This document shows, piece after piece, positions 1 to 8,132 of a stretch of 64,000 nucleotides of DNA. The stretch covers positions 62,001-126,000 of the forward strand of contig NZ_JAXMOC010000002.1 of NCBI RefSeq assembly GCF_034670125.1. Reading direction: 5' to 3'. Both the position numbers and the translations under genes were made by a program. The DNA is from Maricaulis sp034670125. Lineage in GTDB: Bacteria > Pseudomonadota > Alphaproteobacteria > Caulobacterales > Maricaulaceae. Under the pieces are notes generated by a model that did no database searches, was not told where the DNA came from, and saw only the letters and a program-made list of their open reading frames with translations. Every line of letters begins with the position of its first letter. Positions within the stretch are counted from its first letter, which is position 1.

Positions 1-2
1 CC

Positions 3-1238
3 CTGATGCCGTGGCTGGCCGGCACCGCCTTCATCCATTCGCTGCGGGTGATGGAAAAGCGCGACACGCTGAAAGCCTGGACCATTCTTTTGGCCCTGAT
101 GACCTTCGCCCTGTCGATGGCCGGGACCTTCCTGGTGCGCTCGGGCATCATCACCTCGGTGCACGCCTTTGCCGTCGATCCGGAGCGCGGTGTGTTCATC
201 CTGGCCATTCTGGTGGCGCTGATCGGCGGTTCCCTGTTGATCTACGGCCTGCGGGCCGGGCTTCTCAAGCCGACCGGCGTGTTCTCGGCGATCAGCCGGG
301 AGAGCCTTTTGCTGATCAACAACCTGGTTCTGGCAGCGGCCTGTGCCCTGGTCTTCTTCGGCACATTCTATCCGCTCTTCATCACGACGGTCAGCGATGA
401 GACCGTGACCGTCGGGGCACCCTTCTACAACAACACCTTCAATCCGATGCTGGGCGCGCTTCTGGTCCTGGTACCGATCTCCGGCCTGCTGGCCTGGAAG
501 CGCGGTAAGCTGATGCCGGTCCTGCGCGATCTTGCACCCGCCGCCATCGCCGCCATGGCCGGCGGCGTCGTCGCGCTGTGGATTGCGGATCGCGGCCTGA
601 TCGCCGGCGCGCTGGGTACCGCTCTGGCGGTCTGGATCGCGGTCGGTGTGGTGATTGACCTGGCCAAGCGTTTCAAGCTGGGTGAAATCGCATTGCAGGC
701 CTCGTTGGCACGCATGGCGCGTCTGCCCCTGGGCATATGGGGCATGGCTGTGGCCCATTTCGGTCTCGCCGTCGTGGTCTTTGCCATTACCGGTGTGAGT
801 GCGTGGAAACAGGAAACCAGCGCTTTTCTGATGCCGGGCCAGAGTCTTGAAATCCGCCAGCTGACGCTGACGCTGGACCGGGTCGAGCAGGTAGAGGGCC
901 GGAATTATGTCGCCGAGCGAGGCTATTTGACTGCGCGACGTGACCAGCAGTTGGTCAGCAATCTGACCGCCGAACGCCGCCTCTATCCGGTGCGGGGCAT
1001 GTCGACGACCGAGTCGGCGATCGAAGCGCGGGCGACCGGAGATCTTTATGTGACGATCGGACAGCCCAGCCCGGAGTGGGGCTGGCCGGTGCATGTCTAT
1101 CTCTACCCCTTTGCCATGTGGCTGTGGATCGGCTCGGCGATCCTGGGGCTGGGCGGTATTCTGTCGATTGCCGACCGCGGACGTCGGTCGCTGGTGGCGA
1201 AGGCCTCGCCAGTGAAAGCGATGGGGGGCGACCAATGA
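3..1238 (+). CDS. ccmF: Cytochrome c-type biogenesis protein CcmF, C-terminal part
   Basis: The reading frame is open at the left edge of the window, so only about the last 411 residues are present. CcmF is the membrane haem lyase subunit that, with CcmH and CcmI, attaches haem to apocytochrome c on the periplasmic side. The visible part starts in the conserved block before 'GTFLVRSG' and 'SVHAFAVDPERG', followed by several hydrophobic segments, a periplasmic domain (about 265-365 of the visible part) and a final membrane span. The N-terminal tryptophan-rich haem-binding segment lies outside the window. The stop overlaps the ccmG start (ATGA at 1235-1238), the usual order ccmF-G-H-I. Family identity is secure. 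Confidence 0.95.
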   Translation: MMPWLAGTAFIHSLRVMEKRDTLKAWTILLALMTFALSMAGTFLVRSGIITSVHAFAVDPERGVFILAILVALIGGSLLIYGLRAGLLKPTGVFSAISRESLLLINNLVLAAACALVFFGTFYPLFITTVSDETVTVGAPFYNNTFNPMLGALLVLVPISGLLAWKRGKLMPVLRDLAPAAIAAMAGGVVALWIADRGLIAGALGTALAVWIAVGVVIDLAKRFKLGEIALQASLARMARLPLGIWGMAVAHFGLAVVVFAITGVSAWKQETSAFLMPGQSLEIRQLTLTLDRVEQVEGRNYVAERGYLTARRDQQLVSNLTAERRLYPVRGMSTTESAIEARATGDLYVTIGQPSPEWGWPVHVYLYPFAMWLWIGSAILGLGGILSIADRGRRSLVAKASPVKAMGGDQ

Positions 1239-1768
1239 ACCGGATCCTGCTGTTCGTGCCGCTGGCGATCTTTGCCGTCACGCTTGTCTATTTCGGGATG
1301 GGTTTGCGGCAGGACCCGTCCGCCATACCCAGCCAGATGATCGACCGGCCACTGCCGGCATTCGACCTTGCCGGACTCGAGGCGGGCGATCCGGGCCTGT
1401 CGAATACCGACCTGCTCGGCCAGGTGTCCCTGCTCAATGTATTCGGCTCCTGGTGTCCGCCCTGTGCGATCGAGCACCCGATGCTGATGCAGATCAGCCG
1501 GTCGGGACGGGTACCGCTCTATGGCGTCGACTGGCGCGATGAGCCGGGCGCGGGAGCGGCCTGGCTGGCCCGTCACGGCAATCCCTACCAGCGCGTCGGC
1601 GATGATGCGCAGGGGCGGCTGGCCATTGATCTGGGCATCACCGGCGCGCCGGAGACTTTCCTTGTCGATGCCGAGGGCCGGGTCCGCCATCACCATGTCG
1701 GGATCATCACCGAAGAGGTGTGGCGCAATACCCTGTTGCCGATGATCGAGGAGCTGGAGCGGTCATGA
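1235..1768 (+). CDS. ccmG: Thiol:disulfide interchange protein CcmG/DsbE
   Basis: A 177-residue thioredoxin-fold protein with one N-terminal membrane anchor (about residues 4-22). The redox motif WCPPC is at 73-77, and the cis-proline region appears as 'GAPETFLVD'. CcmG keeps apocytochrome cysteines, and CcmH, reduced in the periplasm before haem attachment. The start is the ATG overlapping the ccmF stop (ATGA). A longer upstream frame exists but would lie inside ccmF and put residues before the membrane anchor. The gene overlaps ccmH by four bases (ATGA at 1765-1768). Length and motif are typical of the family. Confidence 0.95.
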   Translation: MNRILLFVPLAIFAVTLVYFGMGLRQDPSAIPSQMIDRPLPAFDLAGLEAGDPGLSNTDLLGQVSLLNVFGSWCPPCAIEHPMLMQISRSGRVPLYGVDWRDEPGAGAAWLARHGNPYQRVGDDAQGRLAIDLGITGAPETFLVDAEGRVRHHHVGIITEEVWRNTLLPMIEELERS

Positions 1769-2244
1769 TGCGCCTTGTCTCTCTCATTGGTCTCGTCCTT
1801 TTCATCCATGTGGTCGCTCCTGGACACGCTGTGGCGGCGCCCCAACCGGACGAGCAAATGGACGATGCCGCCCTGGAAGAGCGCGCCCGCGGTCTTTATC
1901 GGGATCTGCGCTGTGTGGTTTGCCAGAGCCAGAGCATCGACGAAAGCAATGCGCCGCTCGCGGCAGACATGCGGGCCATCGTCCGAGAGCGTTTGCTGGC
2001 CGGTGACAGTGACGCCGAGGTTCGCGCCTGGTTGCAGACCCGATATGGCGATTATGTCCTGATGTCGCCGCCGGTGCAGGGCAATACGATCCTGCTTTGG
2101 CTGTTCCCGCTGCTGGCCCTTGCCGGCGGCGGTGTGGCGATCGTCATTTTCCTTCGGGGCCAGTCGGCCCGGGCCAACATGCCACTCGATGCCGACGAGG
2201 CGGCGGAACTGGCCCGGCTGCGCGACGAGGAGGGGCAGGCATGA
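1765..2244 (+). CDS. ccmH: Cytochrome c-type biogenesis protein CcmH
   Basis: A 159-residue protein with an N-terminal signal peptide (about residues 1-24, ending HAVA) and the family signature 'LRCVVCQSQSI', with the two thiols at C50 and C53. A single membrane anchor follows at about 108-127, with a short cytoplasmic tail. CcmH receives electrons from CcmG and handles the apocytochrome CXXCH motif in the haem lyase complex. The start is set by the ATGA overlap with ccmG. Two ATG codons occur in tandem, and the first is used here. The 3' end overlaps ccmI by four bases. Confidence 0.95.
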   Translation: MMRLVSLIGLVLFIHVVAPGHAVAAPQPDEQMDDAALEERARGLYRDLRCVVCQSQSIDESNAPLAADMRAIVRERLLAGDSDAEVRAWLQTRYGDYVLMSPPVQGNTILLWLFPLLALAGGGVAIVIFLRGQSARANMPLDADEAAELARLRDEEGQA

Positions 2245-3095
2245 TCTGGATCCTCATAGCGCTTATGGCGTGTGTGGTCGTCCTGGCGTTGATTGTGCCG
2301 GTGTTGCGCGGCGTTGCCGGGCCGGTCTCGGACGGGCGCGGGGCCTTTGCCGGCCAGCTCGCCGAGCTGAAGCGTGACCATGAGCTGGGTTTCATCGACG
2401 AAGACGCCGCCCGGCAGGCCGAGCTCGATATCCGTCGCCGGATCAGTCAGGCCGGGGCAGTGCCAACAGACGATGCCGCAAGGTCCGGACCAGGCGTGGC
2501 CTCAAAAACCCTCCGGCACGGCCTGGTCGCAGGGGCCGGAGGCTGTGCCATCGTGGCGGTAGCGCTCTATATGGCCTTGGGCAGCCCCTATCTGGTCGGG
2601 ATGAGGCCCGCGCCCGCGCCGGAGATGCCGGAAGAGCTGCGCGAAATCCTGGCGGAACTGGACAATCTGCGCGCGGAGCTGGCCAATCGGCCGGACAATC
2701 CGCAGGGCTGGGCCGTGTTGGGTCAGGCGCAGATCCAGCTTGGTCGCTATGGTGAGGCGGCGATTGCGTTTGAAAATGCCATCAATTGGGAACCCGCGTC
2801 GGCGTTTCTCTTCGCGTCACTCGGACAGGCGCGGCTGTTTGAGGCGGGTGGGGAGATGACCCCCGCCGCCCGCGAGGCTTTTGCCCGCGCGCTGGATCTC
2901 GACCCCGGAGATGTCCGGGCGCGGTTCTTCATGGCTGAAGCGCAATACCAGGCCGGTGATCGGGAGCGGGCACTGGACGCCTGGCGGGCAATCCTGACGG
3001 AAGCCGGTCCGGACGCGGCGTATCGTTCAATGGTTGAAGACCGATTGCGCGCCGCCGAAGCAGAAGCCGGTACAGCTGAAACGCCCGACCGGTAG
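2241..3095 (+). CDS. ccmI: Cytochrome c-type biogenesis protein CcmI (TPR)
   Basis: A 284-residue protein. A first membrane segment (about residues 2-20) is followed by the CcmI-typical cytoplasmic block 'YAxQLAELKRDxELGxI', seen here as 'FAGQLAELKRDHELGFI'. A second membrane segment (about 90-110) comes next, then a periplasmic domain with TPR-like repeats ('NPQGWAVLGQAQIQLGRYGEA' region). CcmI is the apocytochrome c chaperone that hands the substrate C-terminus to CcmF/CcmH. Start is the ATG overlapping the ccmH stop. It is the last gene of the ccm operon, and the next gene is on the other strand. Confidence in family is high; the exact number of TPR units is unclear by eye. Confidence 0.9.
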   Translation: MIWILIALMACVVVLALIVPVLRGVAGPVSDGRGAFAGQLAELKRDHELGFIDEDAARQAELDIRRRISQAGAVPTDDAARSGPGVASKTLRHGLVAGAGGCAIVAVALYMALGSPYLVGMRPAPAPEMPEELREILAELDNLRAELANRPDNPQGWAVLGQAQIQLGRYGEAAIAFENAINWEPASAFLFASLGQARLFEAGGEMTPAAREAFARALDLDPGDVRARFFMAEAQYQAGDRERALDAWRAILTEAGPDAAYRSMVEDRLRAAEAEAGTAETPDR

Positions 3096-3159
3096 GGCGG
3101 GTTTTGCCCGCGCGACGCCGGATGCTCCGGACGGGCCGGTTCACCCTGGCGCTATGCGG

Positions 3160-3381
3160 TCAGGAGATGGCGTCGGTTGGTTCGTTGTCGATTTGCGGTG
3201 CAGACCCGTCATTGCGCGCCCAGGCAACAAAGACGTCGAGCTGACGTTCGGCCTCGACATAGACATGGTCCGGGATGCTGGTCCGCTCCACTACGGCAGT
3301 CCGGACGGAGGGCGGGCAACCGACAGCCAGTGCGGTCACACCCATGACGCTGCCCAGGAAAATCGCAATCGCTTTCATCAT
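3160..3381 (-). CDS. Small predicted lipoprotein, unknown function
   Basis: A 73-residue protein with a hydrophobic N-terminus and a possible lipobox ending 'LAVGC' (C22), so it may be lipid-anchored. Alanine rather than leucine at -3 makes the lipobox weak. The rest is short and polar with no domain I recognise. The start is the first of two tandem ATGs, four bases after a GGGGAG ribosome binding site (complement of the bases just above 3381). It converges on ccmI with a 64-base gap. A 6-bp inverted repeat lies about 35 bases upstream. Confidence 0.55.
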   Translation of the reverse strand: MMKAIAIFLGSVMGVTALAVGCPPSVRTAVVERTSIPDHVYVEAERQLDVFVAWARNDGSAPQIDNEPTDAIS

Positions 3382-3827
3382 CAGCTCCCCAGCGGTGAAT
3401 CGAATAGCCAGTATCCTTACGAAAACGTAAGAATGCCCGCTCGTCCATCCCGAGAAACGATAAGATTCAACATATTTGGCGGTATTTTGCCGGCAGGTTC
3501 ACAGGTCGGGGGCGCGATCGGATTCCATGTGACCGGTACCGACAACATGACCACGACCGACACCGTGACCTGTGCCGCATGTCCGCGTGAAGGGCGATTC
3601 GTTGCAGGGGCTTCACGCCGGCCCGATTCGCATCGGCGGCCGACGTGGCAAGGGCGAAGCTTTACCGTCGCGTTACCGAAAACCTCGATCCACCACTATT
3701 CGCTTATGACTGGCGCGGGTACGCCAGTGCAGCCCATACACTGAGTGTTTGACGCCGGGTGCATGACAGCTGACACTCCCGGCCAGTTCCGTACCGGTTC
3801 TTTTGTTTTCTGCAGAGAGTGCTCTTC
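3382..3827. other. Intergenic region, no gene recognised
   Basis: 446 bases between the divergently oriented lipoprotein and desaturase genes. Open frames here have no recognisable product and no ribosome binding site. Apart from the inverted repeat at 3416-3431 I see only likely promoter space, and no tRNA or terminator. Confidence 0.5.
3416..3431. promoter_or_regulatory. Inverted repeat upstream of small lipoprotein gene
   Basis: CTTACG and CGTAAG flank an AAAA spacer. The perfect 6-bp arms lie 35 bases before the start of the minus-strand lipoprotein gene. This could be an operator or a 5'-UTR hairpin. No regulator is assigned. Confidence 0.3.
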
Positions 3828-4736
3828 ATGACCCTTGAATCCCGCATCCTGGCGCGTTCCGAAGCGATCCTGAGATCCTGGCGCACGCTCAATTGGGCGA
3901 GCGCGTTTTCGGCGATCATCTATCCGGCCCTCGGCGTCGCCCTGTTGACGACCATGGTCGTCCTTGGCCTGGCGCTCGGCGGCCTGACCCTGCATTGGTG
4001 GTATGCGCCGCTTTGTTTTGGTGTCACGGCCCTGACCATCTTCCTGTGCAATATGGGTATCGGCCCGCTGCACCGGATCTGGCAGCACCGCGCCGGTGAG
4101 ATCAAATGGCCCGGCCAGGTCATCATCATGATCAACTGCATCCTGGCGATGCAGGGCACGCTGAAGGATTGGGTGAACTACCATTCCCAGCATCACCGCT
4201 TTGCCGACAAGCCCGGCGATCCGCACAACCCGTTTGAGTCGAAAGTCTGGGCCTGGGTCGGCTGGATCCTGTGGCGCGACGAACAGGATCTCGCCCGCCC
4301 GATGCCGATGTGGCTGAAGGACAATCCGGTGGTCCATTTCGCCGACCGATTTCACATCACGCTGTCCCTGGTCATGCATTTCGCCATTCCGGCCGTGATC
4401 TATCTGATCGTGGCGTTGAGCGGCGGTTCGCTGATCCTGACCGCCCTGATCCACGCCAGTGTGATCATTGGTCGCGGTCTGCAATTCCATGCCACCACGC
4501 TGGGTGTGAATGTGTTCGGTCACATGAAAACGCCGAAATGGTTCGACTATCTGCTGGCCCTGCTGACCGGCGGTGAAGCCCTGCACGACCACCACCATGA
4601 CTTCCCGCGCTCGGCCCTTCACCTGCCCAAGAAAGGCTTCTGGAACAGGGTCGTGGACTATAACGGGACCGCGCTTCTGGTGATGCGCCGTCTGGGTCTC
4701 GCCAAGAATCTCGAGATCGCGCCGCAGTTCGCCTGA
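3828..4736 (+). CDS. Acyl-CoA / fatty acid desaturase (membrane diiron)
   Basis: A 302-residue integral membrane protein of the delta-9 acyl-CoA desaturase type, which introduces a double bond into an acyl chain using oxygen. All three histidine boxes are present: H82-RIWQ-H87, H119-SQ-HH123 and H253-DH-HH257. Hydrophobic segments lie around 28-75, 95-110 and 180-215, as expected for a protein that crosses the membrane four times. The ATG at 3828 is preferred over an in-frame GTG nine bases upstream because AGAGAG sits about eight bases before it. It stands alone and is followed by a strong terminator. Substrate (CoA, ACP or lipid-linked chain) and double-bond position cannot be read from sequence. 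Confidence 0.88.
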   Translation: MTLESRILARSEAILRSWRTLNWASAFSAIIYPALGVALLTTMVVLGLALGGLTLHWWYAPLCFGVTALTIFLCNMGIGPLHRIWQHRAGEIKWPGQVIIMINCILAMQGTLKDWVNYHSQHHRFADKPGDPHNPFESKVWAWVGWILWRDEQDLARPMPMWLKDNPVVHFADRFHITLSLVMHFAIPAVIYLIVALSGGSLILTALIHASVIIGRGLQFHATTLGVNVFGHMKTPKWFDYLLALLTGGEALHDHHHDFPRSALHLPKKGFWNRVVDYNGTALLVMRRLGLAKNLEIAPQFA

Positions 4737-4771
4737 TCGATCGGGCAGCTCCGTCCTGCGAGCAGAGTGAA

Positions 4772-4799
4772 AGCCCCGGTCCATCGGCCGGGGCTTTTT
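4772..4799 (+). terminator. Rho-independent terminator after desaturase
   Basis: Perfect 8-bp stem AGCCCCGG / CCGGGGCT with an 8-base loop, followed by TTTT, beginning 35 bases after the desaturase stop. Confidence 0.85.
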
Positions 4800-4929
4800 C
4801 ATGCGTTTGCGCATGCGTAACTTTCACTGAAATCGCCGCTTCTCCCCCTCGACCTGACCTGCGTTCAGCGTTAGCGTCCTCGCAAGTGCATCATACCGAA
4901 TGCTCGATTAAATCGATAAAGGGGAGATC

Positions 4930-6096
4930 ATGTCCGATCTGGAAGGTTTCCGGGAAGAGACCCGCGCCTGGCTTGAGGCCAATTGTCCCGAGGAAATGCG
5001 CCAGCCGATTGGCAGTGAAGACGATATCGTCTGGGGTGGTCGCAACTGTCAGCTGAGCGAACCGCAAAAACTGTGGCTCGACCGGATGGCGGCCAAGGGC
5101 TGGACGGTCCCGGAATGGCCTGTCGAGTACGGCGGTGGTGGTCTGGACAAGGCCCATGCCAAGGTCCTGCGCGAGGAAATGAAGCGCATCAAGGCGCGCC
5201 CGCCGCTGCAGTCCTTCGGTATCTGGATGTTGGGGCCGGCGCTCCTGAAATACGGCACACACGAGCAAAAACTCGAACACCTGCCACCGATCACGCGCGG
5301 TGAGATCCGCTGGGCGCAGGGCTATTCCGAGCCGAATGCCGGCTCTGATCTCGCCGCGATCATGACCAAGTGCGAGGACAAGGGCGATCACTATCTGGTC
5401 AATGGCCAGAAGATCTGGACGTCCTATGCCGACCAGGCCGACTGGATCTTCGCGCTCGTCCGCACCGATTTTGCGGCCAAGAAACATGAAGGTATTTCCT
5501 TCATCCTGGTCGACATGGGGCAGCCGGGTGTGACCACCAAGCCGATCAAGCTGATTTCCGGCAAATCGCCCTTCTGCGAGACGTTTTTCGATGACGCCAG
5601 GGCTGAAAAGCACAATGTCGTCGGCGATCTCAACAAGGGCTGGTCGGTCGCCAAATACCTCTTGACCCATGAGCGCGAAATGATTGGCGGCATGGGCTCC
5701 GGCGCCATGCGTCCGGCCGGCGATGTCGCCGTTCAGATGATCGGCAAGGACGAGCAGGGGCGGCTGGCCGACCCGATGTTGCGGACCGACATCACACGCC
5801 TCGAGATCGACGGTCTGGCCTTCATGGCGACGATGGAGCGGGTGGCGGACGAGGCCAAGGCCGGGCAGGGTGTCGGGGCCAATTCCTCGATGCTGAAATA
5901 CTTCGGCACCGAGCTGAACAAGCGCCGTCTCGAGCTGATGATGGACAGTGTGGGTCAGGACGGGCTGGAATGGGGCGCCGATAATGACGCCGCGGCCCAC
6001 TGGCTGCGCACCAAGGGCAATTCGATCGAGGGCGGCACGTCCGAGATCCAGCTCAACATCATTTCCAAACGCATTCTCGAATTGCCGACGTCCTAG
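4930..6096 (+). CDS. Acyl-CoA dehydrogenase (catalytic-type subunit)
   Basis: A 388-residue FAD-dependent acyl-CoA dehydrogenase, which forms trans-2-enoyl-CoA from acyl-CoA. The N-terminal helical domain, the middle beta domain ('GYSEPNAGSDLA', 'NGQKIWTSYA') and the C-terminal helical domain are all recognisable. The C-terminal 'SIEGGTSEIQ' keeps the catalytic glutamate (E367) and the flavin-contacting GTSE motif. GGGGAG lies just before the ATG. It is the first gene of a cluster running to 13489 and is followed after 24 bases by a second dehydrogenase of almost the same size that lacks this motif. The two may form a heterotetramer like those of steroid side-chain degradation, which is an inference. 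The acyl substrate is unknown. Confidence 0.92.
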   Translation: MSDLEGFREETRAWLEANCPEEMRQPIGSEDDIVWGGRNCQLSEPQKLWLDRMAAKGWTVPEWPVEYGGGGLDKAHAKVLREEMKRIKARPPLQSFGIWMLGPALLKYGTHEQKLEHLPPITRGEIRWAQGYSEPNAGSDLAAIMTKCEDKGDHYLVNGQKIWTSYADQADWIFALVRTDFAAKKHEGISFILVDMGQPGVTTKPIKLISGKSPFCETFFDDARAEKHNVVGDLNKGWSVAKYLLTHEREMIGGMGSGAMRPAGDVAVQMIGKDEQGRLADPMLRTDITRLEIDGLAFMATMERVADEAKAGQGVGANSSMLKYFGTELNKRRLELMMDSVGQDGLEWGADNDAAAHWLRTKGNSIEGGTSEIQLNIISKRILELPTS

Positions 6097-6120
6097 GGCG
6101 CACCAGAGGGAGTTGTCACC

Positions 6121-7260
6121 ATGGCCATGGTGCTGAACGAAGAAGCCGGCATGCTCAAGGATGCCGCCCGCGGATTTCTCGCGGACAGCGCGCCGGTCGC
6201 GCAATTGCGCAAGTTGCGCGACACCGACAATGCCGACGGGTTTGACCGCAAGACCTGGGCTGCGATGGCCGAAATGGGCTGGACCAGCGTACTTGTGCCG
6301 GAAGCCCATGGCGGTGTCGAAATGGGCCATGTCGCCGCTGGCGTCATTGCCGAGGAGATGGGCCGCACGCTCACCGCATCGCCTTTCCTGTCGACGGCCA
6401 TCATGGGCGCCACGGCGCTGTCGCGCTTCGGCTCGGACGGTCAGAAGGCTGAGTGGCTGCCGCGCATCGCCGCCGGCGAGGCGATCACCGCCATCGCCGT
6501 CGATGAAGGCCGCAAGCACAACCCGTCCAATGTCGCGACCAAGGCGGAACGCTCGGGCAATGGCTTCAAACTGAGCGGTCGCAAGAGTTTCGTGGCCGAA
6601 GGCCATGTCGCCGACATGATGATCGTCTCGGCCCGCACGGCCGGAGGTGAGACCGAGGCGGAGGGCGTTTCGCTCTTCCTGGTCCCGATTGATGCGGCCG
6701 GTGTTTCGGTCGAGCGGATCAAGACCGTCGATAGCCGCAATTATGCGACCGTGACGCTGGACGGGGTCGAGGTGACGGCGGATGCGGCGCTCGGCGAGGT
6801 CGATGGCGGTCTGGCGGCGCTCGAAGCCGTTCTGGACGCCGGTCGGGCCGGTCTCTCCGCTGAAATGTCGGGCTCGGCCCAGGAATGTCTGGCCAGCACG
6901 GTCGGCTATCTGAAAGAGCGCAAGCAGTTCGGTCAGATCATCGGCACTTTCCAGGCACTCCAGCATCGGGCGGCCCATCTCTACTCGGAAGTGGAACTGG
7001 GCAAGTCGATCGTCATGAAGGCGCTGCAAACCCTCGACGCCGCGCCGGAGCACGCTGCGATGATGGTCTCCGCCGCCAAGGCCAAGCTGGGCCAGGTCGC
7101 CCAGCTGGCAGCCCGGGAAGGCGTGCAGATGCATGGCGGCATGGGCATGACCGATGAATTCGACATCGGTTTCTTCATGAAGCGGATCCGGGTTGCCGAG
7201 GCGCTTTATGGGGATGCCAATTATCACGCCGAGAAATTCGCCCGGATGCGGCAGTACTGA
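6121..7260 (+). CDS. Acyl-CoA dehydrogenase (partner-type subunit)
   Basis: A 379-residue acyl-CoA dehydrogenase family protein. The C-terminal domain carries 'MQMHGGMGMTDEFDIG' but has no E-G-G-T-S-E-type motif, so the usual catalytic glutamate is not visible at that place. This pattern is seen in one subunit of alpha2-beta2 acyl-CoA dehydrogenases, and the adjacent gene encodes a subunit that has the motif. The start ATG at 6121 follows 'GAGGGAGTTGTCACC', with GAGGGAG as ribosome binding site. Gap to the preceding gene is 24 bases, and to the following SDR 20 bases. Whether it is active alone cannot be decided from sequence. Confidence 0.9.
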   Translation: MAMVLNEEAGMLKDAARGFLADSAPVAQLRKLRDTDNADGFDRKTWAAMAEMGWTSVLVPEAHGGVEMGHVAAGVIAEEMGRTLTASPFLSTAIMGATALSRFGSDGQKAEWLPRIAAGEAITAIAVDEGRKHNPSNVATKAERSGNGFKLSGRKSFVAEGHVADMMIVSARTAGGETEAEGVSLFLVPIDAAGVSVERIKTVDSRNYATVTLDGVEVTADAALGEVDGGLAALEAVLDAGRAGLSAEMSGSAQECLASTVGYLKERKQFGQIIGTFQALQHRAAHLYSEVELGKSIVMKALQTLDAAPEHAAMMVSAAKAKLGQVAQLAAREGVQMHGGMGMTDEFDIGFFMKRIRVAEALYGDANYHAEKFARMRQY

Positions 7261-7280
7261 GCGGCTCGGGAGGAGACCTC

Positions 7281-8072
7281 ATGGACTATCAAGGCAAGGT
7301 GGTTGCGATCACTGGTGGCGCCCGTGGTATCGGCCTGGCCATGGCGCAGGCCTTTCACGCCCAAGGCGCCAAGGTCGCCCTGGCAGATCTCGATGGCGCT
7401 GAGGAGGCGGCGAAGGCTTTTGGTGGCATCGGCATGAAAGTCGATGTGACCAGGGAGGCCGAGATCGGCGCTTTTCTCGACAAGGCGGAAGCCGAGTTGG
7501 GTCCGATTGCGGTCTACGTCTCAAACGCCGGCATCCTGCGCTCGGATGAGCCGAGCTGGGATGCGGCAGGCGCAGACGACAAGGCCTGGCACGACAGTTT
7601 CGAGGTCAATGTGATGGGTGCTGTTCGCGGGGCCCGGCAGGTCTGGCCCCGCATGAAAGCGAATGGCGGCGGTGTCTTTGTGCTGGTGGCATCCGCTGCC
7701 GGCCTGCTGGCCCAGATCGGGGCTTCTTCCTACACGGCTTCAAAGCATGCGGCCGTGTCCTTTGCCGAGAGCCTGGCGATCGGGCATGGTGATGAGGGAT
7801 TGCAAGTGGTGTGCGTTTGCCCGCAGGCGGTGCGTACCGCGATGCTGGGTGACAGCGAGGACGGCGGTATCGCCGGCGCCGACGGTATCGTCGAGCCGTC
7901 CGATGTGGCCGCCGAAACCCTCGCCGCGATCGCCGAGAAACGTTTCCTGGCGCTGCCGCACGCGTCGGTCGTCGGTTACGAAAAGGCTCGCGCCAATGAG
8001 CGCGACCGCTGGATTGGCGGCATGCGCAAGTTTCGCCGCCTGTTGATGGGCGCCCGCGGACGACCGGTCTAG
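7281..8072 (+). CDS. Short-chain dehydrogenase/reductase
   Basis: A 263-residue classical SDR. The nucleotide-binding motif TGGARGIG is at 11-18, the NAG motif at 82-84, and the catalytic Ser138, Tyr151 and Lys155 are all present. In this cluster it probably oxidises a hydroxyl of a CoA-linked or lipophilic substrate with NAD(P). The C-terminus ('YEKARANERDRWIGGMRKFRR') resembles SDRs found beside acyl-CoA dehydrogenases rather than FabG. AGGAG lies seven bases before the ATG. It is co-directional with the dehydrogenases, 20 bases after the previous gene. Confidence 0.88.
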   Translation: MDYQGKVVAITGGARGIGLAMAQAFHAQGAKVALADLDGAEEAAKAFGGIGMKVDVTREAEIGAFLDKAEAELGPIAVYVSNAGILRSDEPSWDAAGADDKAWHDSFEVNVMGAVRGARQVWPRMKANGGGVFVLVASAAGLLAQIGASSYTASKHAAVSFAESLAIGHGDEGLQVVCVCPQAVRTAMLGDSEDGGIAGADGIVEPSDVAAETLAAIAEKRFLALPHASVVGYEKARANERDRWIGGMRKFRRLLMGARGRPV

Positions 8073-8132
8073 CGCCGAGCTACAACAAGAATTCGAAACA
8101 GACACAACGGTATAAAGATAAAGGGGAGAGAG

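Noticed and set aside
3034..3744. Plus-strand frame of 236 codons after ccmI
   Set aside because: It starts inside ccmI and covers the better supported minus-strand lipoprotein gene and non-coding promoter space, with no motif.
4891..7227. Minus-strand open frame of 778 codons
   Set aside because: It is antisense to two clear acyl-CoA dehydrogenase genes. The translation is rich in His, Gly, Arg and Leu, as expected from the complement of high-GC codons, and has no motif.
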